A stretch of 64,000 nucleotides of DNA from an uncultured Geobacter sp. (GCA_903857795.1 CAIOGM010000061.1:1-64000), one strand, 5' to 3'. Shown: positions 29,288 to 38,892, numbered from the stretch's first letter. Notes: generated from the sequence alone by a model not told the origin. A program made the numbers and translations.

Positions 29288-30442
29288 ATGAGAAAGACTC
29301 TGTTAGACAATGCTCTACGTTGTTTGCCATTATTCCTGCTGTTTCTTGTATCTCTGGGGTGTGCCCATCAACAAAAAAATGTCGACATTACTGTCGAGGC
29401 GGTACGGGCTGGCAGCTTGAATGCCGATTTGGAATCAGCATACAACCTGATCTCCACCATAAAAAGCGCTGACAATATCATTATCATCTATGATGCCTCA
29501 GGCAGCATGAACTGGCCTACAAATCCGGGAGGAGAACCGCGATACAAGAACGCTCACAAATCACTGTCCAAGTACTTGGAACGGATGCGAAAGGCCGATA
29601 ATGTGGGTCTTATAGTGTACGGCAGTCACTTCCCATCGGGGATATTCGGTGGAAAAATAAACAACATGGATGCCGCAATAAAATCATGCACGGAAGATAT
29701 TGCCGTTACCGTCCCCTTTGCGGCATTCAATCCGCAGGCTTTTCAGTCAGAACTGAAGAGGCTCGATCAAAGCAGGGCGTACCGGGGAGACACACCTATC
29801 GGTAATTCCATACGTAAAGCTACCGAAATTCTCAAGATGGTGAAGGGAGAAAGAAAGCGAATCGTCCTGATCACAGATGGGACAGAGGAGTGCTACAGCA
29901 AGGACCGTGCAAAGAGTGTTTCCGGTGCATTATCTCCTGAAGATGCGGTAAGGACGGCTATGGCTTCTGGCATCACTGTCAGTATCGTAGGCTATGGGGT
30001 CGGGCGTGGCAAGGATGGCAACGCGGTAGTCAATCCTGAACAGGCATTGCACAGCTTAAAAAATCTCGCCACCGGCGCCTTTGTGGGTGCCAATACAGGG
30101 GATGAATTAATCAGGGCACTGATGCAGATAGAGGTCGAAAATTTCCAATTTGACCTACTGGATATGAACAAAGAAATTATCGGAACACTCCGCATAGGCC
30201 AAACAGCGCACCTTGACTTCACTCGGTACAATACCGTGATGAATGGTCTCCTTACCAAAATGGATGTCAGCGGTATGAAACCCAAAAAATTAAAGTTCAC
30301 CTTGCGTGCTGCTGGTGAAAGAATTTTTGAGAAGGATATTGGGATACCCATAGAATCCGAAGATGTCAGGATTTACCTCGGCCTTAAATCACCTTCAGAT
30401 AACGATCCGGATATCGCACCAGACAGCCTGAAATGGGAATAG
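29288..30442 (+). CDS. VWA-domain lipoprotein
   Basis: Lipobox 'LFLVSLGCAH'; MIDAS 'IIIIYDASGSMNW', 'GDTPIGNSI', 'VLITDGTEEC'. Confidence 0.9.
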   Translation: MRKTLLDNALRCLPLFLLFLVSLGCAHQQKNVDITVEAVRAGSLNADLESAYNLISTIKSADNIIIIYDASGSMNWPTNPGGEPRYKNAHKSLSKYLERMRKADNVGLIVYGSHFPSGIFGGKINNMDAAIKSCTEDIAVTVPFAAFNPQAFQSELKRLDQSRAYRGDTPIGNSIRKATEILKMVKGERKRIVLITDGTEECYSKDRAKSVSGALSPEDAVRTAMASGITVSIVGYGVGRGKDGNAVVNPEQALHSLKNLATGAFVGANTGDELIRALMQIEVENFQFDLLDMNKEIIGTLRIGQTAHLDFTRYNTVMNGLLTKMDVSGMKPKKLKFTLRAAGERIFEKDIGIPIESEDVRIYLGLKSPSDNDPDIAPDSLKWE

Positions 30443-30451
30443 CAGAGTTCA

Positions 30452-31984
30452 ATGGCCATAGATCCTGAAGCAACACAATTTATCCCTGCCGAGCAGGGGG
30501 AAGTGGTTTCGACCCGTGGTTTTCAGATCATCAGGTTGCTCTCTGAACAGGGAGGTACTTCTGATGTTTTTGAAGCATACCAACCATCACTTGCCAGAAA
30601 AGTTGTGGCGAAAAAGATAAAAGCCAAACTTCTCGACGACCGTGTCATGAAAGAGCGGTTTCAGGAAGAGGCATATTATCTGGCGAGACTGAGTCACCCC
30701 AACATAGTACAGATTATCGACTACAGCAGAGATGACCTGATTCTGTTTCTGGAGTACGTTGATGGACGCACGCTCACTGAGGTGTTGCGCAGTGAGGGGA
30801 AACTCCCCTTGGAGAAGATCCTGAAAATCGTTTCCCAGACGCTCCAGGGGCTCCAATTCGTTCATGATAAAAATGTTATTCATGGAGACATCAAGCCTGG
30901 CAATGTTTTTCTGACTAAGGAGGGTGATGTCAAGATAGCCGATTTTGGAATCGCTCGGATCATAGGTCGCAATACTACTGTATCCCGCCAAGCAGAGAAC
31001 AATCTCTGGATCGGTACCCCCGCATATATGTCACCCGAGCATTTTACCTCAGGAGAAATTGATGCTCGTTCGGACATCTACGCTGTAGGGGTTATGCTCT
31101 ACCGTATGCTTGTGGGACGTCCACCTTTCAATGATGAAAATACAACCAAGATAGCCATGATGCATATGCATGACTTCCCCACCTTTCCTGATGATTTCGC
31201 GATGGATATGCCTGTGGAGTTACGCCGGATCACATTGAAAGCTTTGTCTAAATCACCTGATGAGAGGTATCAGAGCTCGCAGGAATTTAAAAATGAAATA
31301 GACTCCCTCCTCTATCCCCGTGGTGGGGCAAAATACCTGCTGGAAGCGACCGAAGAGCTGAAAAAGGCAAAGGGGCAGAGGTTTATACTAAAGAAGAAAG
31401 CTCTTCTTGCGAACGCACAAAAACTGAGTCAGCTGGCCATCAGGGAAGAGCCTGACTCGGCATCGGCGCGCCAGTTGATGACAGAGGTGGACGGTCACCT
31501 GCGAAAAGCGAATAAAAAACTGACTTTCGTAGCGATCATCGTAGCTCTGGCGCTGCTCCTCATGATTATGGCATCGGTTAGAATTTCACTGAAAGGTTTT
31601 GGAACACTTGATGTTATTACCAATGAACCTGCAGATGTTTACCTGAACGGCCAGAAGATCGGGACAGCCCCGTTCGTCTTTACCAATATTCCCACCGGAG
31701 AACAATCGTTCTTTGTAGAACAGCCTGGATTTTACCGCTCACCAGAGAGTAGGATACAAGTTGAAAAGGGGAAGGTGCGGAATGTTGAAATAGCTATACC
31801 TGCTGGTGGGACTGTCTCGATAACCTCTGATTCTTCCGCGACATCAGTCATAATTGATGGCACAAACAAGGGGCAGACCCCACTCACGATAAAACTGCCA
31901 GTCGGAGTTCACTCCATCCAGGTGGGTAAAGCACGTAGTGAGGTTGCCGTTGTAGAAAATGCCCGGATTGCAGTCTCGTTCTGA
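30452..31984 (+). CDS. Ser/Thr protein kinase, TM helix, periplasmic PEGA repeats
   Basis: 'HGDIKPGNVFL', 'KIADFGIAR', 'GTPAYMSPEHF'; TM at ~358-380; 'GTLDVITNEPADVYLNGQKIGTAPF' PEGA. Confidence 0.93.
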   Translation: MAIDPEATQFIPAEQGEVVSTRGFQIIRLLSEQGGTSDVFEAYQPSLARKVVAKKIKAKLLDDRVMKERFQEEAYYLARLSHPNIVQIIDYSRDDLILFLEYVDGRTLTEVLRSEGKLPLEKILKIVSQTLQGLQFVHDKNVIHGDIKPGNVFLTKEGDVKIADFGIARIIGRNTTVSRQAENNLWIGTPAYMSPEHFTSGEIDARSDIYAVGVMLYRMLVGRPPFNDENTTKIAMMHMHDFPTFPDDFAMDMPVELRRITLKALSKSPDERYQSSQEFKNEIDSLLYPRGGAKYLLEATEELKKAKGQRFILKKKALLANAQKLSQLAIREEPDSASARQLMTEVDGHLRKANKKLTFVAIIVALALLLMIMASVRISLKGFGTLDVITNEPADVYLNGQKIGTAPFVFTNIPTGEQSFFVEQPGFYRSPESRIQVEKGKVRNVEIAIPAGGTVSITSDSSATSVIIDGTNKGQTPLTIKLPVGVHSIQVGKARSEVAVVENARIAVSF

Positions 31985-32023
31985 TGTTCTGTAGGTGCAC
32001 AGGTGGTTACAGAACTACAATAA

Positions 32024-32434
32024 TTGTCGCCGGATTCATACAACTTCAGCAGCGAACTTGGCTTGAGCAATTACCGACTCGGTGTCATCTATGACGCGGC
32101 GACCACAAACGTGAGCACACCAGACACAATTCATTACGCTGCAAAAGCAATGAAAATAGCGCTGCCGAGCTGCGTGTCGGCGCGTTCCATCGAAGCTATC
32201 TTTGCTATCGCAACTGTTCGTATCAACGAAAATCGAGGATTCAGACTGCTCATCGATATGTCGGCGGTTAATCAAATAGAGCAAGACGGCTTAACTCGAT
32301 TGTACGATCTGACTCAGTTGGCCAAGAGTCGCGGCGCACAGAAAATAATCATACGGAGTCCCAACCGAGTGGTGCTAGACGCACTGATTTTATCAAACAC
32401 ACTAAACTTATTCGAGCTACGGGAAGATGCTTAA
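32024..32434 (+). CDS. STAS-domain protein (anti-sigma factor antagonist-like); start uncertain
   Basis: 'FRLLIDMSAVNQIEQDGLTRLYDLTQLAKSRGAQKIIIRSPNRVVLDALILSNTLNLFEL'. Confidence 0.65.
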   Translation: MSPDSYNFSSELGLSNYRLGVIYDAATTNVSTPDTIHYAAKAMKIALPSCVSARSIEAIFAIATVRINENRGFRLLIDMSAVNQIEQDGLTRLYDLTQLAKSRGAQKIIIRSPNRVVLDALILSNTLNLFELREDA

Positions 32435-34553
32435 AACAAACGTATTGCCATATGCCATCCTGATTATGCTTTTAACCCCACAACTATCATGGCAGGCCCA
32501 GCAGCAGTCGCAGAAGGAAAAGAGTACGTTGAAAGTGGTACGGTCAAATGACACTCTGTATAGTTTGTGTTTGAAACAATACGGAGCTTACAACGAAAGT
32601 ATCTCCCGGCAAGTATTGTCGGCAAACCATTGGATAACAAATCCCAACAAATTACTACGTGGCCACCGGATCAAGTTCCCACGTCTGCGCAAAGACTCCA
32701 CGCTAACCACGCATATTGTCAAGGATAACGAGTCCATCCGTAACGTAACGTCATTACACGAGGGCAAGCCTTCGACCGCAGGCAGAGTTGAGTTTCACGG
32801 AGAAGCCACTATAGTGTCTGCTGCCCCTGTTCAGACCATGACAGACAAACTACCGGCACACAGTAATGTGACCGGGAATGTCACTCCGAAGTATGAAAAG
32901 TATCCCCGTCGACTAACCGGTAAAATTACTGAGTTAACATGGTTATCTGACAATTGTGCAGAGGTCAAAGGTGATGTCACGAGGCAACCTGGTGACGACG
33001 GGTCGTATAAATTTATCGTCTCCGTTGATGGTGACTTGGATTATGAGCAGTCATTTAAAATGGAACCTGACGGTAAATTTACAGCCACTGCTACCATAGG
33101 CAGATTGAATCAGGATTATGATCGAAATTATGTCCTGAAGGTAGTCAAGGTTTACGATGAAACAAACCTGGATCAGATAGCTGTGCTGGTGACAAAAAAA
33201 ATAAATAACAAAAATAAAACCATAATATTCAATGATGCTAACGACATTAACTTGACAGATCACAGAGGAATCGATAAATGGGTAAACGACCAGAGTGTCA
33301 AGAGTAGCCTCGTTGACAACGGCAAGTTCAAGATCCAAAACGGTTTGGTTGTCAAAAATTATCGATTTATTAACTTCAGCCCTGATGAAAAATACCTTGG
33401 CAGGTATGGTCGAGTAACGCTGTACGGTAGTTCGTGCATTTCAAAGTATCTCATACTAAAAGGACAGACCGAGAAAGCCAAACAAATCATTGATGTCTGG
33501 TGCAATCTCGTCGATGAAAAGGGCGGAATTCCCCGTAGTGCTAACGTCGTTGGAGATACGTATATCTCTCCCGATGTGAGAACCGGTGATATGGCGTATT
33601 TTCTTGGCGCACTAGCGCTGTACAAGGCGGCTACGGCCTCTACTGAGTATGATGAACTCATAAAACAGCTCATCAATAAGTATTTCTTGCCGCTTCAAGA
33701 TCAGAAAACCGGTCTGGTAAAGGGGGGCTACAGCACGGGAAGTGATGGTTATACCGTATCAGGTACAACCAGTTATGTCTCATGGGCGTCATCAGAGCAT
33801 AATTTTGACCTTTTTCAGTCTCTCGTCCTTTTAAGCAAACTTTTCAGCGGTGAGGATCAGCGGAGCATTGCATCGTTTTATCAGAGAATCGGTGAGGGTC
33901 TCGATAACTACATGTGGGACAAGGAAGCCGGCACCTTCAACCGGGGATATCGATTTAGTGCTGGAGAAGATCGGGCCAGGGCGCTTGATTGCTCATCGTG
34001 GGGCGCATTGTACCTGTTGAAACAGGCAGCTCTCAAAGTCGATGCCAATGATTTTGGTGGAGAACATTTTTATATGAGACGTGCCGCCACGGCGCTCAAC
34101 TTCATAGAGGCAAACTACACGGCACAATGGTGCTATGAACTCCCTGATGGAACGCAGGGATGCGTACAAGGTTACAAGCCATATGCCGGCAAGATAGATG
34201 ATGTTCAGGATGAGGTGTCACATACTCCCATCGATTGGGACAAAATACCGAACATGGTTTGGTCCGAGGGAACGTTGGGGGTGGCTATCGCCCAGTATCA
34301 GATGTGGTGCCGTAAACCATCAGGAATGGATCGTGAAAACTGTGCTAAATTCTACGATCTAGTGGATCAGATGGTAGAGCTGCAATCGCTCGGCCAGTCC
34401 GGAGGTCTGCTATATTCCAGTAAAAGGATCGAAGGACATTTTACACAGGGTGAAGAACTCGCATCGCTGGCATGGCTTGGCTCCGCGTTGGTAATAAAGG
34501 GGCGTGAGTACCCCCCGAGTATCCTCAAATACCAAAAATGGATACCGTGGTAA
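32427..34553 (+). CDS. Secreted LysM protein with C-terminal alpha-toroid (glycosidase-like) domain
   Basis: Signal peptide; LysM 'LKVVRSNDTLYSLCLKQYGAYN...HRIKFP'; long helical domain 'SWGALYLLKQAALK' resembling six-hairpin glycosidases. Confidence 0.65.
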   Translation: MLKTNVLPYAILIMLLTPQLSWQAQQQSQKEKSTLKVVRSNDTLYSLCLKQYGAYNESISRQVLSANHWITNPNKLLRGHRIKFPRLRKDSTLTTHIVKDNESIRNVTSLHEGKPSTAGRVEFHGEATIVSAAPVQTMTDKLPAHSNVTGNVTPKYEKYPRRLTGKITELTWLSDNCAEVKGDVTRQPGDDGSYKFIVSVDGDLDYEQSFKMEPDGKFTATATIGRLNQDYDRNYVLKVVKVYDETNLDQIAVLVTKKINNKNKTIIFNDANDINLTDHRGIDKWVNDQSVKSSLVDNGKFKIQNGLVVKNYRFINFSPDEKYLGRYGRVTLYGSSCISKYLILKGQTEKAKQIIDVWCNLVDEKGGIPRSANVVGDTYISPDVRTGDMAYFLGALALYKAATASTEYDELIKQLINKYFLPLQDQKTGLVKGGYSTGSDGYTVSGTTSYVSWASSEHNFDLFQSLVLLSKLFSGEDQRSIASFYQRIGEGLDNYMWDKEAGTFNRGYRFSAGEDRARALDCSSWGALYLLKQAALKVDANDFGGEHFYMRRAATALNFIEANYTAQWCYELPDGTQGCVQGYKPYAGKIDDVQDEVSHTPIDWDKIPNMVWSEGTLGVAIAQYQMWCRKPSGMDRENCAKFYDLVDQMVELQSLGQSGGLLYSSKRIEGHFTQGEELASLAWLGSALVIKGREYPPSILKYQKWIPW

Positions 34554-34712
34554 TCGGGCGCGTGCTTTCGACAACGGAGGCATGTTGAGTTCCAAACTGC
34601 ATTTTCCGATAAAGGAGGTGAACTGGTATAGCAGCGTGGCTGTCAAGGATTTTTCACGCCACCGCAGAGGGATTACTACGATTATTACTGCTATTAGACG
34701 AGGAGAGTCGAG

Positions 34713-35459
34713 ATGATGCAAAAACAAATTCGCGCAGTATTGATGCTGGCATGTGCTATGGGCGCTCTGTCCGCATGCACGACGGTTGTCCATGACACCC
34801 CCATCCAGAACACCACCAACGTATACCAGAGTGGACCCAAGGTTATTTTCAGCGACAACTTTGATCCTGCAAACGCCGAATTGCGGAACCTTTGGCAAAA
34901 CAACGGGAAAGGTGCATGGAAAGTACAGGGGCAAATCTCATCACTTCCTGGATGCGAAGATGGTTGCCTCAAGCAAAACAGTGAGGATCCCCGGGCACTT
35001 AATGCCATTGAGTATGTAACATCTCCTCAGATATCAGATGGAGCAATTGAAGCTCAGATGAGGTACAGCTATGAGTTGTCGGTGGCGGAGACCGCTGAGC
35101 AGCGTAATGAAAAGAAATCATTCATCGGCGCGGGAATCATATTTCGCATGGTCGATGTAAATAACTACTATATGTTCAGGTTGGCAGGCGAAGACGGTGT
35201 AGTTCTTGGGAAAATGGTCAACGGCAACTGGATTGATCTGGGTAACCCACGAAGAATAGATTTTCTTGACGGCGCCGGTAAATTACGCCCGAACTCCTGG
35301 TACAAGTTAAAAATTATTGCTCGCGGCACCAGCATCCAATGTTTCCTCAACGATAGTCCGGTCGTCAGCGCCTTTGATCCGACGTACACTGTCGGAAAGT
35401 TTGGTCTTGTTACGTTCAAAACCGCCGCTGACTTCGAGTATATAAACGTCACAGAGTAG
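34713..35459 (+). CDS. LamG/concanavalin-like lipoprotein
   Basis: 'MGALSACTT' lipobox; 'GAGIIFRMVDVNNYYMFRLAGEDG', 'WYKLKIIARG'. Confidence 0.75.
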   Translation: MMQKQIRAVLMLACAMGALSACTTVVHDTPIQNTTNVYQSGPKVIFSDNFDPANAELRNLWQNNGKGAWKVQGQISSLPGCEDGCLKQNSEDPRALNAIEYVTSPQISDGAIEAQMRYSYELSVAETAEQRNEKKSFIGAGIIFRMVDVNNYYMFRLAGEDGVVLGKMVNGNWIDLGNPRRIDFLDGAGKLRPNSWYKLKIIARGTSIQCFLNDSPVVSAFDPTYTVGKFGLVTFKTAADFEYINVTE

Positions 35460-35512
35460 ATTTGTGAAGACGACAGACATGAATTGTCTAGTTTAGGAGG
35501 TTTTATTATTTG

Positions 35513-35545
35513 ACCGGATGGCAATAATCGCCATCCGGTGCTTTT
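35513..35545 (+). terminator. Strong intra-island terminator
   Basis: ACCGGATGGC-AATAATC-GCCATCCGGT-GCTTTT, 10-bp perfect stem. Confidence 0.8.
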
Positions 35546-35648
35546 GTTCAGGGATAAATTAGCCTTCAGAAACAATGAAACAGGCGCCACCGCACGAAAA
35601 AGCTAAGAAGACAGCTGATAAGTAAACTGCCAAATATAAAGGATTTTT

Positions 35649-36632
35649 ATGAGTAGATCAACCAAGACAAGGTCTATCCAGGTTTTATGCCTGCTTTTGT
35701 CTCTCTGCCTCGGAACCACCATCACGGGTTACTGTGGAGCGCAGTCATTAGGTGTAAAAGAGCTTCTTACTAATGCCGGGAAATATAGTGAGCGACAGGT
35801 GCAGTTGCAGGGAAAGGTAGAGAGGTGGGTCGAACTGGTCTCCGGAGAAAAACTGGGATCATACATGCTGAAGGACAATTTTGGCGATGAAATCCAGGTG
35901 AAGACGATGGAAGCCATGCCACAGGTGGGAGACACTGTTGCGGTCACGGGACTCGTCATCTTTGACGGCAAGCAGAACGAGTATTACCTGCAATCCCTGA
36001 AAAGCAGTAGTGTTGTTCCACATGAAGTTGCGCGCGACGACACTAAAGGCGAAAATAAACCATCGATCTTCATGCTGTTAACCAGTAAAGCGAGCACGGC
36101 TAATGCTCTCCTCGGAGGGGTGGCGATTGCCGGAACGGTCCTCATTCTAATCGTCGTTATCGCCGTAAGGATGAAAAAGCGGAAAAATAGGGTACACGAA
36201 GTCCCCGATTTTTCCTTCGATGAAACTGAAACCATCCGAATTGACGTCGATGGCAAGCTCATGCAGTCGGAGATCGCCGATGAACGGACCGTAGTTTTGA
36301 TGCCGGGAAATCTCAATGTCACCAAGGGACCCAAGGAACTGGAAGCGGTGCAGTACCGTATCACCTCGGCTCTCACTAAGATAGGGCGCCAAGAGTCTGG
36401 CATCGACAAATCCAGCGGCTGGATCGTCTTACCTGCAAATTGCGCGACGATCAGCAGGCATCAGGCCGACTTGGTATTCAAGGACGGTGTTTATTACATC
36501 GAAAACAGATCCCAATCCAATATCACCCGGGTTAACGGTGTAATGGTACCCAACGGTATGGCCAACAAGCTGAACGATAAAGACATAATCTCTTTCGGTG
36601 AAATAGAACTTACCTATAGCGGCCCAACGTGA
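35649..36632 (+). CDS. Membrane protein: periplasmic OB-like domain, TM, cytoplasmic FHA domain
   Basis: Signal peptide; OB-like 'RQVQLQGKVERWVEL'; TM 'LLGGVAIAGTVLILIVVIAV'; FHA 'KIGRQ...CATISRHQADL...SQSNITRVNG'. Confidence 0.85.
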   Translation: MSRSTKTRSIQVLCLLLSLCLGTTITGYCGAQSLGVKELLTNAGKYSERQVQLQGKVERWVELVSGEKLGSYMLKDNFGDEIQVKTMEAMPQVGDTVAVTGLVIFDGKQNEYYLQSLKSSSVVPHEVARDDTKGENKPSIFMLLTSKASTANALLGGVAIAGTVLILIVVIAVRMKKRKNRVHEVPDFSFDETETIRIDVDGKLMQSEIADERTVVLMPGNLNVTKGPKELEAVQYRITSALTKIGRQESGIDKSSGWIVLPANCATISRHQADLVFKDGVYYIENRSQSNITRVNGVMVPNGMANKLNDKDIISFGEIELTYSGPT

Positions 36633-36711
36633 CCGGAAATATCAGCCGCGGGTCGTGCGTAGTATTACAAGGCGCTCGTTGTGCGTTAACACCAGAAGAC
36701 AGGAATACGAC

Positions 36712-38082
36712 ATGGAAGCACTGACCATACTGCTAACAGTTTTTTTCTGTTTTTATTACATTATAAATATCTGGCTAATCTTCAGAGCAATTCTTTCAAT
36801 GGAAAAAGAACTGTCACAACCACAAGGTAAAAATAGCGACTCATATCCTCACATCACTATCATAATACCAGCATACAATGAAGAACATGATATTGTACAA
36901 ACTGTCAGGACTATTCTACTGCAAAATTATCCTAATTTTGCAGTTTTGGTAGTAAACGACGGTTCTAATGACTCTACATTAAAAAAATTAGTAGCCGCAT
37001 ATGATCTAAAACCTGAATCAATGAGATACAAGGACTATATAAAAACCAAACCCGTCAAGGCACTGTATTACAATAAGAGTTACGACAAACTCAGGGTTAT
37101 TGACAAAGATAACGGCGGAAAGTCCGACGCCATAAACACAGGTCTCAATATTGCCACTGAAAGTGAGTATATCTGTGTCATTGACGCCGACGTTTGCCTT
37201 GAGAAAAACGCTTTGTACTATGTCGTGCAACCGATAGTGAACTGTCGCGCGGATAACGTAGTCGCCGCAGGTGGTAACATTCGTATAGGGATTGGAAGTG
37301 ACATCACCAATGGCACGGTGCACAACCTGGCGACTCCGGGAAGTCTGCTGATCCTCTTTCAGATATTGGAATATATTCGATCGTTTTCACTATTCAGGAT
37401 CGGCTGGAATGCCGCTAATGCGGTACCGCTCTTATCCGGGGCGTTTGGTGTCTTCAAAAGAGCGGACGTCATACACTCCGGCGGTTATCAGAAATTTTCC
37501 AAAGGAGAAGACATGGAGATGACACTCAGACTCCATGAGCGATATCTTAATAGAAAAGAGCAGTACAAAGTCGTGCAACTGGTGAGACCGCTCTGCTTTA
37601 CCGGAGCCCCTTCCAGCCTCAAGGAGTTGGCCGGTCAGCGAACCAGATGGCAGGTGGGGCTACTTTCCGGGCTCATGGTTTACCGTCATATGGTCGGCAG
37701 ACCCCGGTATGGGGTGCTGGGTATGGTGACGCTCCCCTATCTTCTGCTCTTCGAAGCCGCAAGCCCGTTTTTGGAGATCATCGGGTACCTCCTCATCATA
37801 TTGAATTTTTTTGTACTACATCACTCTCCGGCAGTTTTCTCATGGCTTATCGTGTCGATTATCGGCGGCTCCCTGTTCGTGAATCTGGCGGCACTTCTCA
37901 CTGAAGCGCTGGTGGTGAAACTCTACACACGACCGCTGGATCTTCTGAAGCTCCTGGTCGTCGGCCTGCTGGAACCGTTCGGATACCATCAACTGAACCA
38001 ATACTGGAAAATAAAGGCAACCTTCCAATATTATAGAAATATTCATCTCAAAAGCACCTGGCAACCTCCTAAACGCGATTGA
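36712..38082 (+). CDS. Processive family-2 glycosyltransferase (poly-GlcNAc/cellulose synthase-like)
   Basis: 'ITIIIPAYNEEHDIVQTV', 'VVNDGSNDST', 'VIDADV', 'GEDMEMTLRL', 'QRTRW', C-terminal TM helices. Confidence 0.93.
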   Translation: MEALTILLTVFFCFYYIINIWLIFRAILSMEKELSQPQGKNSDSYPHITIIIPAYNEEHDIVQTVRTILLQNYPNFAVLVVNDGSNDSTLKKLVAAYDLKPESMRYKDYIKTKPVKALYYNKSYDKLRVIDKDNGGKSDAINTGLNIATESEYICVIDADVCLEKNALYYVVQPIVNCRADNVVAAGGNIRIGIGSDITNGTVHNLATPGSLLILFQILEYIRSFSLFRIGWNAANAVPLLSGAFGVFKRADVIHSGGYQKFSKGEDMEMTLRLHERYLNRKEQYKVVQLVRPLCFTGAPSSLKELAGQRTRWQVGLLSGLMVYRHMVGRPRYGVLGMVTLPYLLLFEAASPFLEIIGYLLIILNFFVLHHSPAVFSWLIVSIIGGSLFVNLAALLTEALVVKLYTRPLDLLKLLVVGLLEPFGYHQLNQYWKIKATFQYYRNIHLKSTWQPPKRD

Positions 38083-38157
38083 ACAACCACCTGTCACCAT
38101 TTCCGAAATAGGAGTCGTCATGCCCCTCCCCCACACTCTACGGCGGGATAGTGAACC

Positions 38158-38892
38158 ATGATAACGTTCATTTCATCATCGGCCACTGAAGTCGGACTCA
38201 AGAGAACGAACAACGAAGACGCCTTCCTCGATCTTCCTCAACAGGGTCTTTTTGCCGTATCAGACGGAATGGGAGGCGCCGCAGCCGGAGAGATAGCCAG
38301 CAAAATATTCATTGAAACCGTCTCCGAGTTTTTCCCGCCAAGCCGGGAAAAGATGGGGGGTGAGGATTATGAAACGGTACAAAATGTGTTCGGCGTCTCG
38401 AACCAAAAAATAATCAATTATGGTTCCGAAAACTCCGACTGTTCAGGCATGGGGTGTACGGCAGATCTCCTGGTCTTTTCCGGTGAGCGATTCATCGTCG
38501 GCCATATCGGTGACAGCAGAATTTATCTGTTCAGAAAGGGAGAACTGCTCCAACTGACAAGAGATCACTCCTTCGTGCAGCAACAGGTTGATCAGGGAAT
38601 AATTTCTCCCCTGGAGGCGAGGAGTCATGCCAAGAGGAATGTCCTGTTGAGAGCATTAGGGACCACTGCGCCGCTCTCCTTCGACATCATGCGAGGCAAG
38701 AGTTACCCACGCGATCTTTTTCTCCTCTGCTCCGACGGTCTGACCGGCATGGTCGAGGATCCCCGGATAAAGTCAGTTCTCGCATCAGGAAAAGAGCTGC
38801 CTCAGAAGATCTCTCACCTCATGAAACTCGCCCATGACGGAGGCGGGAAAGACAATATCACCGTGATCCTGTGCCAGGTGGTGGCGTCATGA
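38158..38892 (+). CDS. PP2C-family Ser/Thr protein phosphatase
   Basis: 'SDGMGGAAAGEIAS', 'GHIGDSRIYLFR', 'CSDGLTGMV', 'GKDNITVILC'. Confidence 0.95.
   Translation: MITFISSSATEVGLKRTNNEDAFLDLPQQGLFAVSDGMGGAAAGEIASKIFIETVSEFFPPSREKMGGEDYETVQNVFGVSNQKIINYGSENSDCSGMGCTADLLVFSGERFIVGHIGDSRIYLFRKGELLQLTRDHSFVQQQVDQGIISPLEARSHAKRNVLLRALGTTAPLSFDIMRGKSYPRDLFLLCSDGLTGMVEDPRIKSVLASGKELPQKISHLMKLAHDGGGKDNITVILCQVVAS

Noticed and set aside
28074-38892. Type VI secretion regulation cluster
   Set aside because: STPK, PP2C and FHA resemble PpkA/PppA/Fha, but no Tss genes, ClpV, Hcp or VgrG are present
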